DNA of 21,250 bases. It comes from JAGQTE01 sp964648005. GTDB lineage: Bacteria; Actinomycetota; Acidimicrobiia; Acidimicrobiales; Acidimicrobilacustridaceae. Position 1 is the first letter of the stretch; each line of letters starts with the position of its first letter. Made by a program: the position numbers and the translations under genes. Below are positions 7,924 through 14,060 of this stretch, one piece after another. The notes under the pieces were generated by a model. The model was not told the DNA's origin. It saw only the letters and a list, made by a program, of their open reading frames with translations, and made no database searches. The stretch is from contig CAZYKR010000042.1 in NCBI GenBank assembly GCA_964648005.1, positions 1-21,250 of the forward strand. The letters are read 5' to 3'.

Positions 7924-8535
7924 TCAGGCGGAAGCGATTTCGTCGGCGGGCACGGGCCGCGCCACGGGAACCGCCGACGACGAGCGCGCCGAGGTGCGCG
8001 CCGAGGTCGACGCACGCGGCCGCCGGCGATCGGCAACCACGCGGTACGTGGTGACGAAGACGGCCAGACCGACCACGGCGATCGTCAGCAGCAGCACGGC
8101 GGGGTGGGTGGCATCGGTGCCCGCGGTCAGCTCGTGGACCGTGGCACTGACGGCGGCGACGTAGCTGGAGAGGTGGATCAACCGCCAGGTCCGCCGCGGC
8201 AGCTTGCGCATCCACAGGCTCGAGACCTCGACGGCGACCAGCAACCACATGGCGAGCACGCCGAACGCCACCGCCGTGGTCCGCCAGTCGGCGACGCCGG
8301 GCACGAGGAGGTCGGCGAGATCGAAGGTGACGTAGCTGTCGGCCCACAGCGCCACGAGGTGGACGGCCACGAACAGCAAGCTGAGCGCCCCGGCGAACCG
8401 GTGCAGGTCGAGCAGCCACTTCGGTGCCCCGCGCGTCGTGCTCAGCCGTCCCGACAGCGTGACACCGAGGATGATCGCCAGCCATGCCAGCGCCAGGCTG
8501 ACGAGTCCCGAGGCGCGCGACAGCTCCCACCACAT
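7924..8535 (-). CDS. Ferric-reductase-like haem b membrane protein
   Basis: A 203-residue integral membrane protein with about five hydrophobic segments, of the ferric reductase-like transmembrane (MsrQ/NOX/FRE) type. Four histidines sit in the pattern expected for two stacked haems: H45 (LDLHRF) and H59 (VAVHLVAL) in one helix, H121 (RLIHLSSY) and H134 (ATVHELT) in another, spaced 14 and 13. There is no FAD or NAD domain; the C-terminus is a short Arg/Ser/Ala-rich tail. It would therefore pass electrons across the membrane for a partner rather than act as a complete reductase. The ATG at 8535 is two bases after the stop of the upstream Ala-Pro protein, so it is the third gene of a compact operon. 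Electron donor and acceptor are unknown. Confidence 0.8.
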   Translation of the reverse strand: MWWELSRASGLVSLALAWLAIILGVTLSGRLSTTRGAPKWLLDLHRFAGALSLLFVAVHLVALWADSYVTFDLADLLVPGVADWRTTAVAFGVLAMWLLVAVEVSSLWMRKLPRRTWRLIHLSSYVAAVSATVHELTAGTDATHPAVLLLTIAVVGLAVFVTTYRVVADRRRPRASTSARTSARSSSAVPVARPVPADEIASA

Positions 8536-8537
8536 CG

Positions 8538-9065
8538 TCAGCTCGCCTTGGTCCGCGTCGACGGCGCCGGTGCGGGCGCCGGAGCCGGGGCGGGTGCCGG
8601 AGCCGGGGCAGGCGCCGGAGCGGGCGCGGGCGCCGCGGCGACGCCGGCGTTCGATGGTGACGCCGGTGCCCCGACGGCAGGAGATGCGCCCGACGATCGA
8701 CCCGACTGCCCCGTACCGCCGCTTGCGCCCGACGACGATGCCGGAGCGCCGCCGCCGGTGACGATGCGGCGCTGCACCACCACGATGGTCTGCGGCGGAG
8801 TCGGCGCCGACGTGGTCGTGGTCGAGGGCGCCACCACCGGCGGCGGCGGCTGTGCGGCCGCCGCCGCGGCCTCGGCAGCCTCGGCTTCGAGGCGCTCGGA
8901 GGCCATGGCCGTGGTGAGCTGGATGGTGCCGGCCACCGCCATCCCGGCCACCAGGACACGACCGCCGGCGGCGGCGTGGCCCGAACGACGCTTCGTCCGG
9001 TCAGCACCTCGACCGGGCGCGGCACCCCCTCGGGCCGACTCGTTCGCCGCAGCGTCCTCAGTCAT
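8538..9065 (-). CDS. Ala-Pro-repeat single-pass membrane protein (second gene of haem operon)
   Basis: I do not recognise a named family. The 175-residue product has a basic cytoplasmic N-terminus, one hydrophobic segment (about 35-55), an Ala/Glu helix, a STTTT-AP stretch, a hydrophobic motif TIVVVQRRIVTGGG (93-106), a Gly/Ser-rich linker, twelve consecutive Ala-Pro units (145-168) and a short basic end. Topology suggests an anchor with a stiff exported Ala-Pro rod. Its layout parallels the upstream gene, which suggests a tandem duplication. The ATG at 9065 lies inside the end of the upstream gene, overlapping it by eight bases; a longer frame reaching 9134 reads only Thr/Ser/Arg repeats and is rejected. 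Confidence 0.72.
   Translation of the reverse strand: MTEDAAANESARGGAAPGRGADRTKRRSGHAAAGGRVLVAGMAVAGTIQLTTAMASERLEAEAAEAAAAAAQPPPPVVAPSTTTTSAPTPPQTIVVVQRRIVTGGGAPASSSGASGGTGQSGRSSGASPAVGAPASPSNAGVAAAPAPAPAPAPAPAPAPAPAPAPAPSTRTKAS
8562..8633. repeat. Ala-Pro coding repeat, 12 units
   Basis: A degenerate hexanucleotide tract (GCn-CCG units on the minus strand) encoding twelve Ala-Pro dipeptides at the C-terminal end of the second gene of the haem operon. A similar tract occurs in the preceding gene. Each unit is six bases, so gain or loss of whole units would keep the frame. Confidence 0.85.
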
Positions 9066-9558
9066 CGTCCTCGTCCTCGTGCTCGTCCTCGTCCTCGTGC
9101 TCGTACTCGTCCTCGTGCTCGTCGTCGTCATCATCGTGGTAGCTCACCGTCGGCGCCGGCGACGGGGCGACGGTCGGGGCGGGCGCGGGAGCCGGGGCGG
9201 GCGCGGGGGCCGGGGCGGGCACGGGAGCCGGCGCTGGCGTGGCGCTCGGCGCCGCACCACCGGAGGCGGACGATCCAGAGGCACCCGTCGATGGCTGCCC
9301 GGCGGCGGGTGCCGGCGAGGCACCGCCCGGCACGACGACGTCCTCGTACACCACGACGACCTCGGGCGCAGTCGTCGTCGACGCCACGGTCGAGGACGTC
9401 GTGTCGGCCGCCACGGCGCCGAGCGAGACGATGGGCTCGGTCGATGCCGGTTCGCTGGCACTGGCCAGCAGGCCGATGTTGACGGCGCCGACCACCGACG
9501 CCACCACCAAGGTGCCGGAGACGGCTGCAGCGAGAGAGAGCGCACGCTTGCGTTCCAT
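9058..9558 (-). CDS. Exported Ala-Pro-repeat protein with Asp/Glu/His metal-binding-like tail (first gene of haem operon)
   Basis: Not a family I can name. The 166-residue product has a basic start and one hydrophobic segment (about 8-34; signal anchor or signal peptide), a TTTAP stretch, a motif EVVVVYEDVVVPGG (66-79), a Gly/Ser-rich linker, an Ala-Pro-rich rod (108-136), and a terminal tail (141-166) of almost only Asp and Glu with histidines at 141, 148, 154 and 160. The tail contains the near-repeat hexapeptide EDE[YD]EH. Such a tail would suit binding of divalent metal or iron outside the membrane, which fits the haem membrane protein two genes downstream. The ATG at 9558 has a strong GGAGGA six bases upstream. 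It is divergent from the response regulator. Confidence 0.78.
   Translation of the reverse strand: MERKRALSLAAAVSGTLVVASVVGAVNIGLLASASEPASTEPIVSLGAVAADTTSSTVASTTTAPEVVVVYEDVVVPGGASPAPAAGQPSTGASGSSASGGAAPSATPAPAPVPAPAPAPAPAPAPAPTVAPSPAPTVSYHDDDDDEHEDEYEHEDEDEHEDEDDD
9061..9138. repeat. Asp/Glu/His tail tract with 18-bp near-tandem units
   Basis: The DNA is a run of GTC/CTC/GTG trinucleotides with an 18-bp near-repeat that encodes the EDE[YD]EH hexapeptide at the C-terminus of the first gene of the haem operon. The start of the next gene lies in this tract. Confidence 0.75.
9151..9237. repeat. Ala-Pro coding repeat in first gene of haem operon
   Basis: A GC-rich hexanucleotide tract encoding an almost uninterrupted Ala-Pro series (residues 108-136, with one Val and a TVAPSP interruption). 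Confidence 0.8.
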
Positions 9559-9581
9559 GAGGGGTCCTCCAGGGTTGAGCT

Positions 9582-9600
9582 CCAGCGATCGGGTCGCTGG
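9582..9600. promoter_or_regulatory. Inverted repeat between the haem operon and the response regulator
   Basis: CCAGCGA-tcggg-TCGCTGG, a perfect 7-bp inverted repeat with a five-base spacer, 24 bases upstream of the first haem-operon start codon and in the 169-bp divergent gap. A second small one, GGTCC-TG-GGACC, is at 9686-9697, closer to the response regulator. Either could be an operator or a 5'-leader hairpin; no clear -10 elements could be assigned in this gap. Confidence 0.4.
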
Positions 9601-9727
9601 TCGGGAGCAAGGTACGAAAGGCGTCGTCACGAACGGCCGAGCACACGACCAGCCCGCAGCCAACGTTGTGTCAGCGTTCGGTAAAGGTCCTGGGACCCTG
9701 GACCTGGGTGATGCACGGCGTGCGATC

Positions 9728-10447
9728 ATGACCGCCGTGCAGGTCCTGCTCGTCGAGGACGACGACACCATCGCCAGCGCGCTGGCCGAGGCGCTCGCCC
9801 GAGAGCGCTTCGCGGTCGTCCGCGCCGGGTCGGGCGGTGAGGCGCTCGCCGCTGCGCCCGCCGACGTCGTGCTGCTCGACCTGGGTCTGCCCGACATGGA
9901 CGGCCTCGACGTGTGCCGCCGCCTGCGCGAGCGGTCGGCCGCCACGGCAATCATCGTCATCACGGCGCGGGGCGAAGAGGCCGACCGCGTGATCGGCCTC
10001 GAGCTCGGCGCCGACGACTACCTCGTCAAGCCGTTCGGCTTTCGCGAGCTGTTGGCACGGATCCGCGCCGTCACCCGGCGAGCCCTCCCCGGCGGGCCCG
10101 AAGCCGCCGACGGTGGCACCGAGCCCACCACCGGGCCCATCATGGCCGGCTGCCTGCTCGTGGACCCACGCACGCACACCGTCGACATGTGCGGCACGGT
10201 CGTCGAACTGACGCCGCGCGAATTCGAGCTCCTCGCCTACCTGGCTCGGGAGCCGTTCACGGTGCACCGGCGCAACCGGATCATCGAGGACGTGTGGGAC
10301 CCGAACTGGTACGGACCGACCCGCACGCTCGACGTGCACGTGGCGGCGCTGCGCAAGAAGCTCGGTGATCCCAACGTCATCGAGACGGTGCGGGGCGTGG
10401 GATTCCGCCTCGTCCCGCCCGAGGCCCCCGGCCGGACCGAAGGGTGA
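9728..10447 (+). CDS. OmpR/PhoB-family response regulator
   Basis: A 239-residue transcriptional regulator: receiver domain (about 4-118) with acidic pocket E10, D11, D12, phosphoacceptor D51 (LLDLGLPDMDG), T79 and K101 (LVKPF), then a winged-helix DNA-binding domain (about 135-230) with LTPREFELLAYLA, TLDVHVAALRKKLG and TVRGVGFRL. The frame is open far upstream over the antisense of the haem operon, but the ATG at 9728 gives the canonical MTAVQVLLVEDD start. There is no good Shine-Dalgarno. It is coupled to the kinase by a GTGA overlap and divergent from the haem operon, which is the obvious candidate target. Signal unknown. Confidence 0.93.
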   Translation: MTAVQVLLVEDDDTIASALAEALARERFAVVRAGSGGEALAAAPADVVLLDLGLPDMDGLDVCRRLRERSAATAIIVITARGEEADRVIGLELGADDYLVKPFGFRELLARIRAVTRRALPGGPEAADGGTEPTTGPIMAGCLLVDPRTHTVDMCGTVVELTPREFELLAYLAREPFTVHRRNRIIEDVWDPNWYGPTRTLDVHVAALRKKLGDPNVIETVRGVGFRLVPPEAPGRTEG

Positions 10448-11847
10448 CCGCCCGGTTCGCGCTCGCGTTCACGCTCCTCAGCGTCGTCATCCTGGCGGCA
10501 CTCGAGGTGCCCCTCGGGGTCAACTACGCCGACCAGCGGCGCACGGACCTGATCACGCAGCTCCAGCGCGATGCGCTGTCCATCGGTGACGTGGTCGAGG
10601 ACGTGCTCGAGGCGCAGGCGTCGAACGGCGCGACGGCCACCGCCGCGGCGGAGGCGTATGCCGGCCGCACCGGCGCGCGCGTGGTCATCGTCGACCAGGA
10701 GGGTTCCGTGCTCGCCGACTCGACGCCACCCGACGCCGTCGGCGACGGCGAGGGGCGCGACTTCACCTCGCGGCCCGAGATCGCCGACGCCCTCGCCGGT
10801 CGGTCCAGCTCCGGCGAGCGCTTCTCGGCGACGCTCGACGAGGACCTGCTCTACGTCGCCGAGCCGGTGCGCAGCGGCGAGCGCGTGCTGGGGGCCGTCC
10901 GGATCACCCGCACCGCCGCCGACCTCGATGCAGACGTCGCCGACTACTGGCGCACGCTCGGTGTGATCGCCGCCATCACGCTGGTGACCGCGGCCGTCAT
11001 CGGTTGGCTGCTCGGCCGCTGGGTGAACCAACCGCTGGCCGACGTGATCGCCACGGCGCGCGATGTCGGTGGCGGCGACCTCGACGCCCGGGCGCGCACC
11101 GACCACGGACCGCCCGAGATCCGCGACCTGGCGGCGCAGGTCAACACGACCACCGAACGCCTCGGCGCCGCGCTGCAGTCCAGCCAGGAGCTCGCCGCCG
11201 ACGCGGCGCACCAGCTCCGGACCCCACTCACGGCCCTACGCCTGCGCATCGACAACCTCACGGCACGCAGCGAGCCCGTGACGGACGACGACCTGGCACC
11301 CCTGTTCGACGAGCTCGAGCGGCTGGACCACACCATCGACGTCCTGCTGGCGCTGTCGCGACTCGATCGCGTACCACCGTCGGACGCGACCGCCGACGCG
11401 GCGGCGATCGGTCGCGACCGCATCGAACTGTGGCGCTACGCGGCCGACGACGCGGGGGTCGCCATCGTCGACGACCTCGGCTCGGCACTGCCGGTGCGCT
11501 GTGACCCGAACCACCTCGAGCAGGTCCTCGACAACCTGCTCGCCAACGCCGTCGCCGCATCGCCACCGGCGCGCACCGTCGAGGTGGGTCTGCACAGGGG
11601 CGACGGCGAACCGGCCACGGTCGAGCTGCACGTCACCGACCACGGCCCCGGCATGAGCGCGGCGGCGCGAGCGAGAGCGACCGAGCGGCACTGGCACCGC
11701 AGCGAGTCGGGCCACGGCCTCGGCCTCGCCATCGTCACCCGGCTGTGCGAGCACAACAAGGCCACACTCCGCCTGGACGAGACGCCGGGTGGCGGCCTCG
11801 ATGCGGTCGTCGTGCTGCGCGCCGCCCCGTCCGGCGGGGCCACCTGA
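10444..11847 (+). CDS. Sensor histidine kinase
   Basis: A 467-residue membrane kinase, partner of the preceding regulator. Transmembrane segments lie near residues 5-27 and 172-192, bracketing an extracytoplasmic sensor of about 145 residues (with RVVIVDQEGSVLADS, a Cache/PAS-like strand pattern). Next come a HAMP linker (about 193-245), the dimerisation/phosphoacceptor H-box AADAAHQLRTPLTALR with H256, and a catalytic domain with N-box DNLLANAV (363-370), G1 DHGPGM (399-404) and G2 GHGLGLAIV (423-431). The start is a GTG whose last two bases form part of the regulator's TGA stop. The sensor has no cysteine or histidine cluster that would betray a metal ligand. Confidence 0.93.
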   Translation: MTARFALAFTLLSVVILAALEVPLGVNYADQRRTDLITQLQRDALSIGDVVEDVLEAQASNGATATAAAEAYAGRTGARVVIVDQEGSVLADSTPPDAVGDGEGRDFTSRPEIADALAGRSSSGERFSATLDEDLLYVAEPVRSGERVLGAVRITRTAADLDADVADYWRTLGVIAAITLVTAAVIGWLLGRWVNQPLADVIATARDVGGGDLDARARTDHGPPEIRDLAAQVNTTTERLGAALQSSQELAADAAHQLRTPLTALRLRIDNLTARSEPVTDDDLAPLFDELERLDHTIDVLLALSRLDRVPPSDATADAAAIGRDRIELWRYAADDAGVAIVDDLGSALPVRCDPNHLEQVLDNLLANAVAASPPARTVEVGLHRGDGEPATVELHVTDHGPGMSAAARARATERHWHRSESGHGLGLAIVTRLCEHNKATLRLDETPGGGLDAVVVLRAAPSGGAT

Positions 11848-11861
11848 CGGCACACGGAAGG

Positions 11862-12206
11862 TCAGTTGCGGACGCCGATGACCTCGCGCTCGTACCGGGC
11901 AACGGCTTCGATGTCGTCCTCGCTGAGCGAGTCGGCGAAGGCCGGCATGCGGGTGCCGTCGCGGCCTTGGGCGATCACCGCCTCGTGCTGCTCGAGGGTC
12001 ATCCGCTCGGCGATCCCGTAGAACGCCGGGGCCGTGACACCCTCACCGCTCGGGCCGTGACAGGCCTGGCAGCGGTTGTTGTAGATCTGCTGGCCCTTGG
12101 CCAGGACCGGGTCGGTCGGCGTCGGCGGGCCGGACGTGCAGGCGGCGACGCCGACCGCTGCCAGCCCGAGGACGCCGATGGCGGCTGCGCGGCGGGCTCG
12201 ATGCAT
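11862..12206 (-). CDS. Lipoprotein c-type cytochrome
   Basis: A 114-residue exported monohaem cytochrome. The N-terminus (MHRARRAAAIGVLGL) is a signal peptide ending in a lipobox VAAC with the lipidated Cys at residue 23, so the protein should be anchored to the outer face of the membrane. Haem attachment is CQACH (46-50); the likely sixth ligand is M87 (GTRMPAF). The fold matches class I cytochrome c of the cytochrome c oxidase-associated (CccA-like) type. It is convergent with the histidine kinase (14 nt between the stops) and divergent from the small membrane protein at 12240. No oxidase or cytochrome c maturation gene is in the window. It could accept electrons from the haem b protein upstream, but that is speculation from proximity. 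Confidence 0.88.
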   Translation of the reverse strand: MHRARRAAAIGVLGLAAVGVAACTSGPPTPTDPVLAKGQQIYNNRCQACHGPSGEGVTAPAFYGIAERMTLEQHEAVIAQGRDGTRMPAFADSLSEDDIEAVARYEREVIGVRN

Positions 12207-12217
12207 CACGTCGCGGG

Positions 12218-12232
12218 ACCTTAGGCGATACT
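12218..12232. promoter_or_regulatory. Two divergent -10 elements in a 33-bp gap
   Basis: The gap between the cytochrome start (12206, minus) and the small membrane protein start (12240, plus) is only 33 bp. On the minus strand TAAGGT (12218-12223) is 11 bases before the cytochrome ATG; on the plus strand GATACT (12227-12232) is seven bases before the ATG at 12240. Both placements imply leaderless or near-leaderless transcripts. This is pattern reading, not proof. Confidence 0.35.
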
Positions 12233-12239
12233 GAGCCGC

Positions 12240-12350
12240 ATGGGCTTCAACCCCCACCGGCAGCACAAGCGCTCGGCGCTGGACTACGCCCTGGTGGTGG
12301 CGGCGTTGGCCATCTGTGCCGGTCTGGTCGCCTGGGCCGCCTTCGGGTGA
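12240..12350 (+). CDS. Small single-pass membrane protein (36 aa)
   Basis: Reads MGFNPHRQHKRSALDYALVV, then hydrophobic residues to the end (WAAFG). A basic, His-rich N-terminus of about 13 residues is followed by one transmembrane helix (about 15-35). Support for it being real comes from the charge/hydrophobic design, the -10 placed for a leaderless start, and a GTGA stop/start overlap with the next gene. I know of no assigned function; it is too short for most automatic gene finders. Confidence 0.6.
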   Translation: MGFNPHRQHKRSALDYALVVAALAICAGLVAWAAFG

Positions 12351-12568
12351 GCCCGCCACGAGGGTCGGGCGGACCGACCGACGACGACCTCGAGGTGCGC
12401 CGCGTCCAGCCGTACGAGGCGACCAAGACCTACCTGTGCCCGGGCTGCAACCGCGACATCCCGCCAGGGACGGGCCACATCGTCGCCGTGCCCCGGCTGG
12501 CGCCCGACCTGCGCCGGCATTGGCACAAGGGCTGCTGGGACCGGCGTGCCACGCGCCGACCCCGTTGA
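12347..12568 (+). CDS. Small zinc-ribbon-like actinobacterial protein
   Basis: A 73-residue cytoplasmic protein whose core reads YLCPGCNRDIPPGTGHIVA, then RRHWHKGCW. Candidate zinc ligands are C31 and C34 together with H60 and C63 (or H44/H58). This CxxC-HxxC pattern with the PPGTxH and HWHxxCW blocks is a conserved actinobacterial small protein, often labelled ATP/GTP-binding without evidence I know of. The GTG start overlaps the stop of the 36-residue membrane protein (GTGA), so the pair is probably co-translated. It precedes the histidine phosphatase by 22 nt. Confidence 0.75.
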   Translation: MSPPRGSGGPTDDDLEVRRVQPYEATKTYLCPGCNRDIPPGTGHIVAVPRLAPDLRRHWHKGCWDRRATRRPR

Positions 12569-12576
12569 GCCGGCCG

Positions 12577-12582
12577 TAGCCT
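12577..12582 (+). promoter_or_regulatory. -10 element for the histidine phosphatase gene
   Basis: TAGCCT fits TAnnnT and ends eight bases before the ATG at 12591, with no Shine-Dalgarno between; a leaderless start is the natural reading. No convincing -35 was found. Confidence 0.4.
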
Positions 12583-12590
12583 GATCGGTC

Positions 12591-13268
12591 ATGGAGCTGA
12601 TCTTCGTGCGGCACGGTCAGCCGGGCTGGGACCGGGACGGCCGTGCCGTCGCCGACCCCGACCTCACCGATCTGGGCCGCGCCCAGGCGGACCACGTGGC
12701 GCGCCTGCTCGCCGACACCCGCATCGACGAGCTGCTGGTGTCGCCGCTGCGCCGCGCCCAGCAGACGGCGGCGCCGCTGGTCGAGGCCGCCGGGCTCACG
12801 CCCGTCACGCTCGACTGGCTGGCGGAGATCTCCGCGCCGGACTGGGACGGCACGCCGACAGAAGAGGTCGAGCGGATCTTCCGCGAGAACCGGGACCGCT
12901 CCGTCGACGAGCTGTGGGACGGGCTGCCCGGCGGCGAGTCGTTCCGCGACTTCCACGTGCGCATCACGACGGGCCTCGAGGCCCTGCTGCGCGAGCGAGG
13001 TGCGGCGACGGCGCGGGCGACGCCTCCGCAGTGGCACCTTCCGACGGACGAGCGCCGCGTCGTCATCGTCGCCCACGCCGGCACGAACGCCACGGCGATC
13101 GGTCATCTGCTCGGCGTGGCGCCGGTGCCGTGGGAGTGGGAGCGCTTCGCGCTGCGCCACGCCTCGATCAGCACCCTGGTGCCGCTGCCGATCTGTGGCG
13201 CGCACGCCTACCGGCTCGAAGGCCTCTCCGACGTGGGGCACCTGCCGGCGACCCTGCACACGTACTGA
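12591..13268 (+). CDS. Histidine phosphatase superfamily (phosphoglycerate-mutase-like) protein
   Basis: A 225-residue member of the branch-1 histidine phosphatases. The catalytic RHG motif is at residues 7-9 (nucleophile H8), R54 lies in SPLRRAQQT, E79 is the likely proton donor (DWLAEI), and the second catalytic histidine is H162 (IVAHAGTNA). The segment between 85 and 125 resembles broad-specificity phosphatases more than glycolytic mutases, and the protein is shorter than cofactor-dependent mutases. Substrate cannot be told from sequence. The gene converges with the YraN gene across a tandem hairpin repeat. Confidence 0.88.
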   Translation: MELIFVRHGQPGWDRDGRAVADPDLTDLGRAQADHVARLLADTRIDELLVSPLRRAQQTAAPLVEAAGLTPVTLDWLAEISAPDWDGTPTEEVERIFRENRDRSVDELWDGLPGGESFRDFHVRITTGLEALLRERGAATARATPPQWHLPTDERRVVIVAHAGTNATAIGHLLGVAPVPWEWERFALRHASISTLVPLPICGAHAYRLEGLSDVGHLPATLHTY

Positions 13269-13316
13269 CCTCGCGGAGCGAGCCTGACCTCGCCGAGCGA
13301 GCCCGACCTCGCTCAG
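13266..13316. repeat. 2.5-copy 19-bp tandem repeat forming twin hairpins
   Basis: Two copies of TGACCTCGCSGAGCGAGCC (13266-13284 and 13285-13303, differing at one base, S = G then C) plus a partial third copy (13304-13316). Each full copy contains CTCGC-nGA-GCGAG, a 5-bp hairpin. The first copy begins with the phosphatase stop codon and the third runs into the YraN stop codon. Position between convergent genes suggests a bidirectional terminator or transcript-end structure, although no T-run follows. Confidence 0.7.
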
Positions 13317-13654
13317 AAGGCGTCCTCGAACACGACGACGTCACGCCCGGTGATGGCGACGACGTCGAAGCGCAGCTCACCGGCGCGCCGGTCGTGCGCA
13401 TCGAGCCAGCGCAGCGCCAGCCGTCGGATGCGCTGCGCCTTGCGCGCCGTCACGGCGTCTTCGGGGTTCCCGAAGGCGTTCGACGAGCGCGTCTTGACCT
13501 CGCAGAACACGACGGTGCGGCCACGACACAGCACCAGGTCGAGCTCACCGTCGCCACAACGCCAGTTGCGATCCGCGACGTCGTAGCCGCGCTCGAGGTA
13601 CCACGCCGCGGCGCGGTCCTCCCCTCGGGCCCCGAGGGCCTGGTTGTGCGCCAC
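13313..13654 (-). CDS. UPF0102 / YraN family endonuclease-like protein
   Basis: A 113-residue protein with a compact PD-(D/E)xK-like nuclease fold: GARGEDRAAAWYLERGY at the start, then GELDLV (D39 the likely metal ligand) and EVKTR (E52, K54). The family is widespread and, in mycobacteria and Streptomyces, sits next to comM and dprA; here it has been separated from them by the 7924-13268 block. The precise substrate of the family is not settled. Start is a GTG three bases after the DUF2469 stop; no other start fits the usual N-terminus. Confidence 0.9.
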   Translation of the reverse strand: MAHNQALGARGEDRAAAWYLERGYDVADRNWRCGDGELDLVLCRGRTVVFCEVKTRSSNAFGNPEDAVTARKAQRIRRLALRWLDAHDRRAGELRFDVVAITGRDVVVFEDAF

Positions 13655-13657
13655 CGG

Positions 13658-13969
13658 TCAGGGAGCGGTGGGATCGTCGAGCTCGCTGGGCGGCAGCTCT
13701 TCGATGTTGACGTCCTTGAACGTCAGCACGCGCACCGAGGGGACGAACCGGTTCTGGCGGTAGACGTCCCACACCCAGGCGTCGGTCAGCTCCAGCGCCA
13801 CCATGGGGCGGCCGGCCTGCTCGGTCACCGTCTGGGACACGGCGTTGCACAGGTAGAACCGGCGCTCGGTCTCGACGACGTAGCGGAACATCCGACACAC
13901 GTCGCGGTACTCCCGCTCCAGCGTGAGCTCGAGCTCTGCCTCGTAGCTCTCCAGGTCCTCGATGCTCAC
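13658..13969 (-). CDS. DUF2469 family actinobacterial protein
   Basis: A 103-residue conserved protein recognisable by SIEDLESYEAELELTLEREY, then VVETERRFYLCNAV, ALELTDAWVWDVYRQNRFV and VRVLTFKDVNIEEL. The family is confined, as far as I know, to Actinobacteria and lies near rplS and yraN in mycobacteria. Function is unknown; no membrane segment, signal or catalytic motif is seen. The GTG at 13969 has a strong GGAGG six bases upstream, and the frame further upstream is arginine-rich noise. Confidence 0.9.
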   Translation of the reverse strand: MSIEDLESYEAELELTLEREYRDVCRMFRYVVETERRFYLCNAVSQTVTEQAGRPMVALELTDAWVWDVYRQNRFVPSVRVLTFKDVNIEELPPSELDDPTAP

Positions 13970-14060
13970 GCACCACCTCCGGACTCGTTGCCGACGAGGG
14001 GCGCGTCCGCCCGATCTGCGCGCCTGCTGGCGCGGCCGGGATCGTCCCGGCGATGCGGGT

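Noticed and set aside
9063..9134. Longer start for the second haem-operon gene
   Set aside because: The extra residues are a Thr/Ser/Arg repeat created by reading the acidic-tail tract in another frame; the ATG at 9065 gives a natural N-terminus and a normal overlap.
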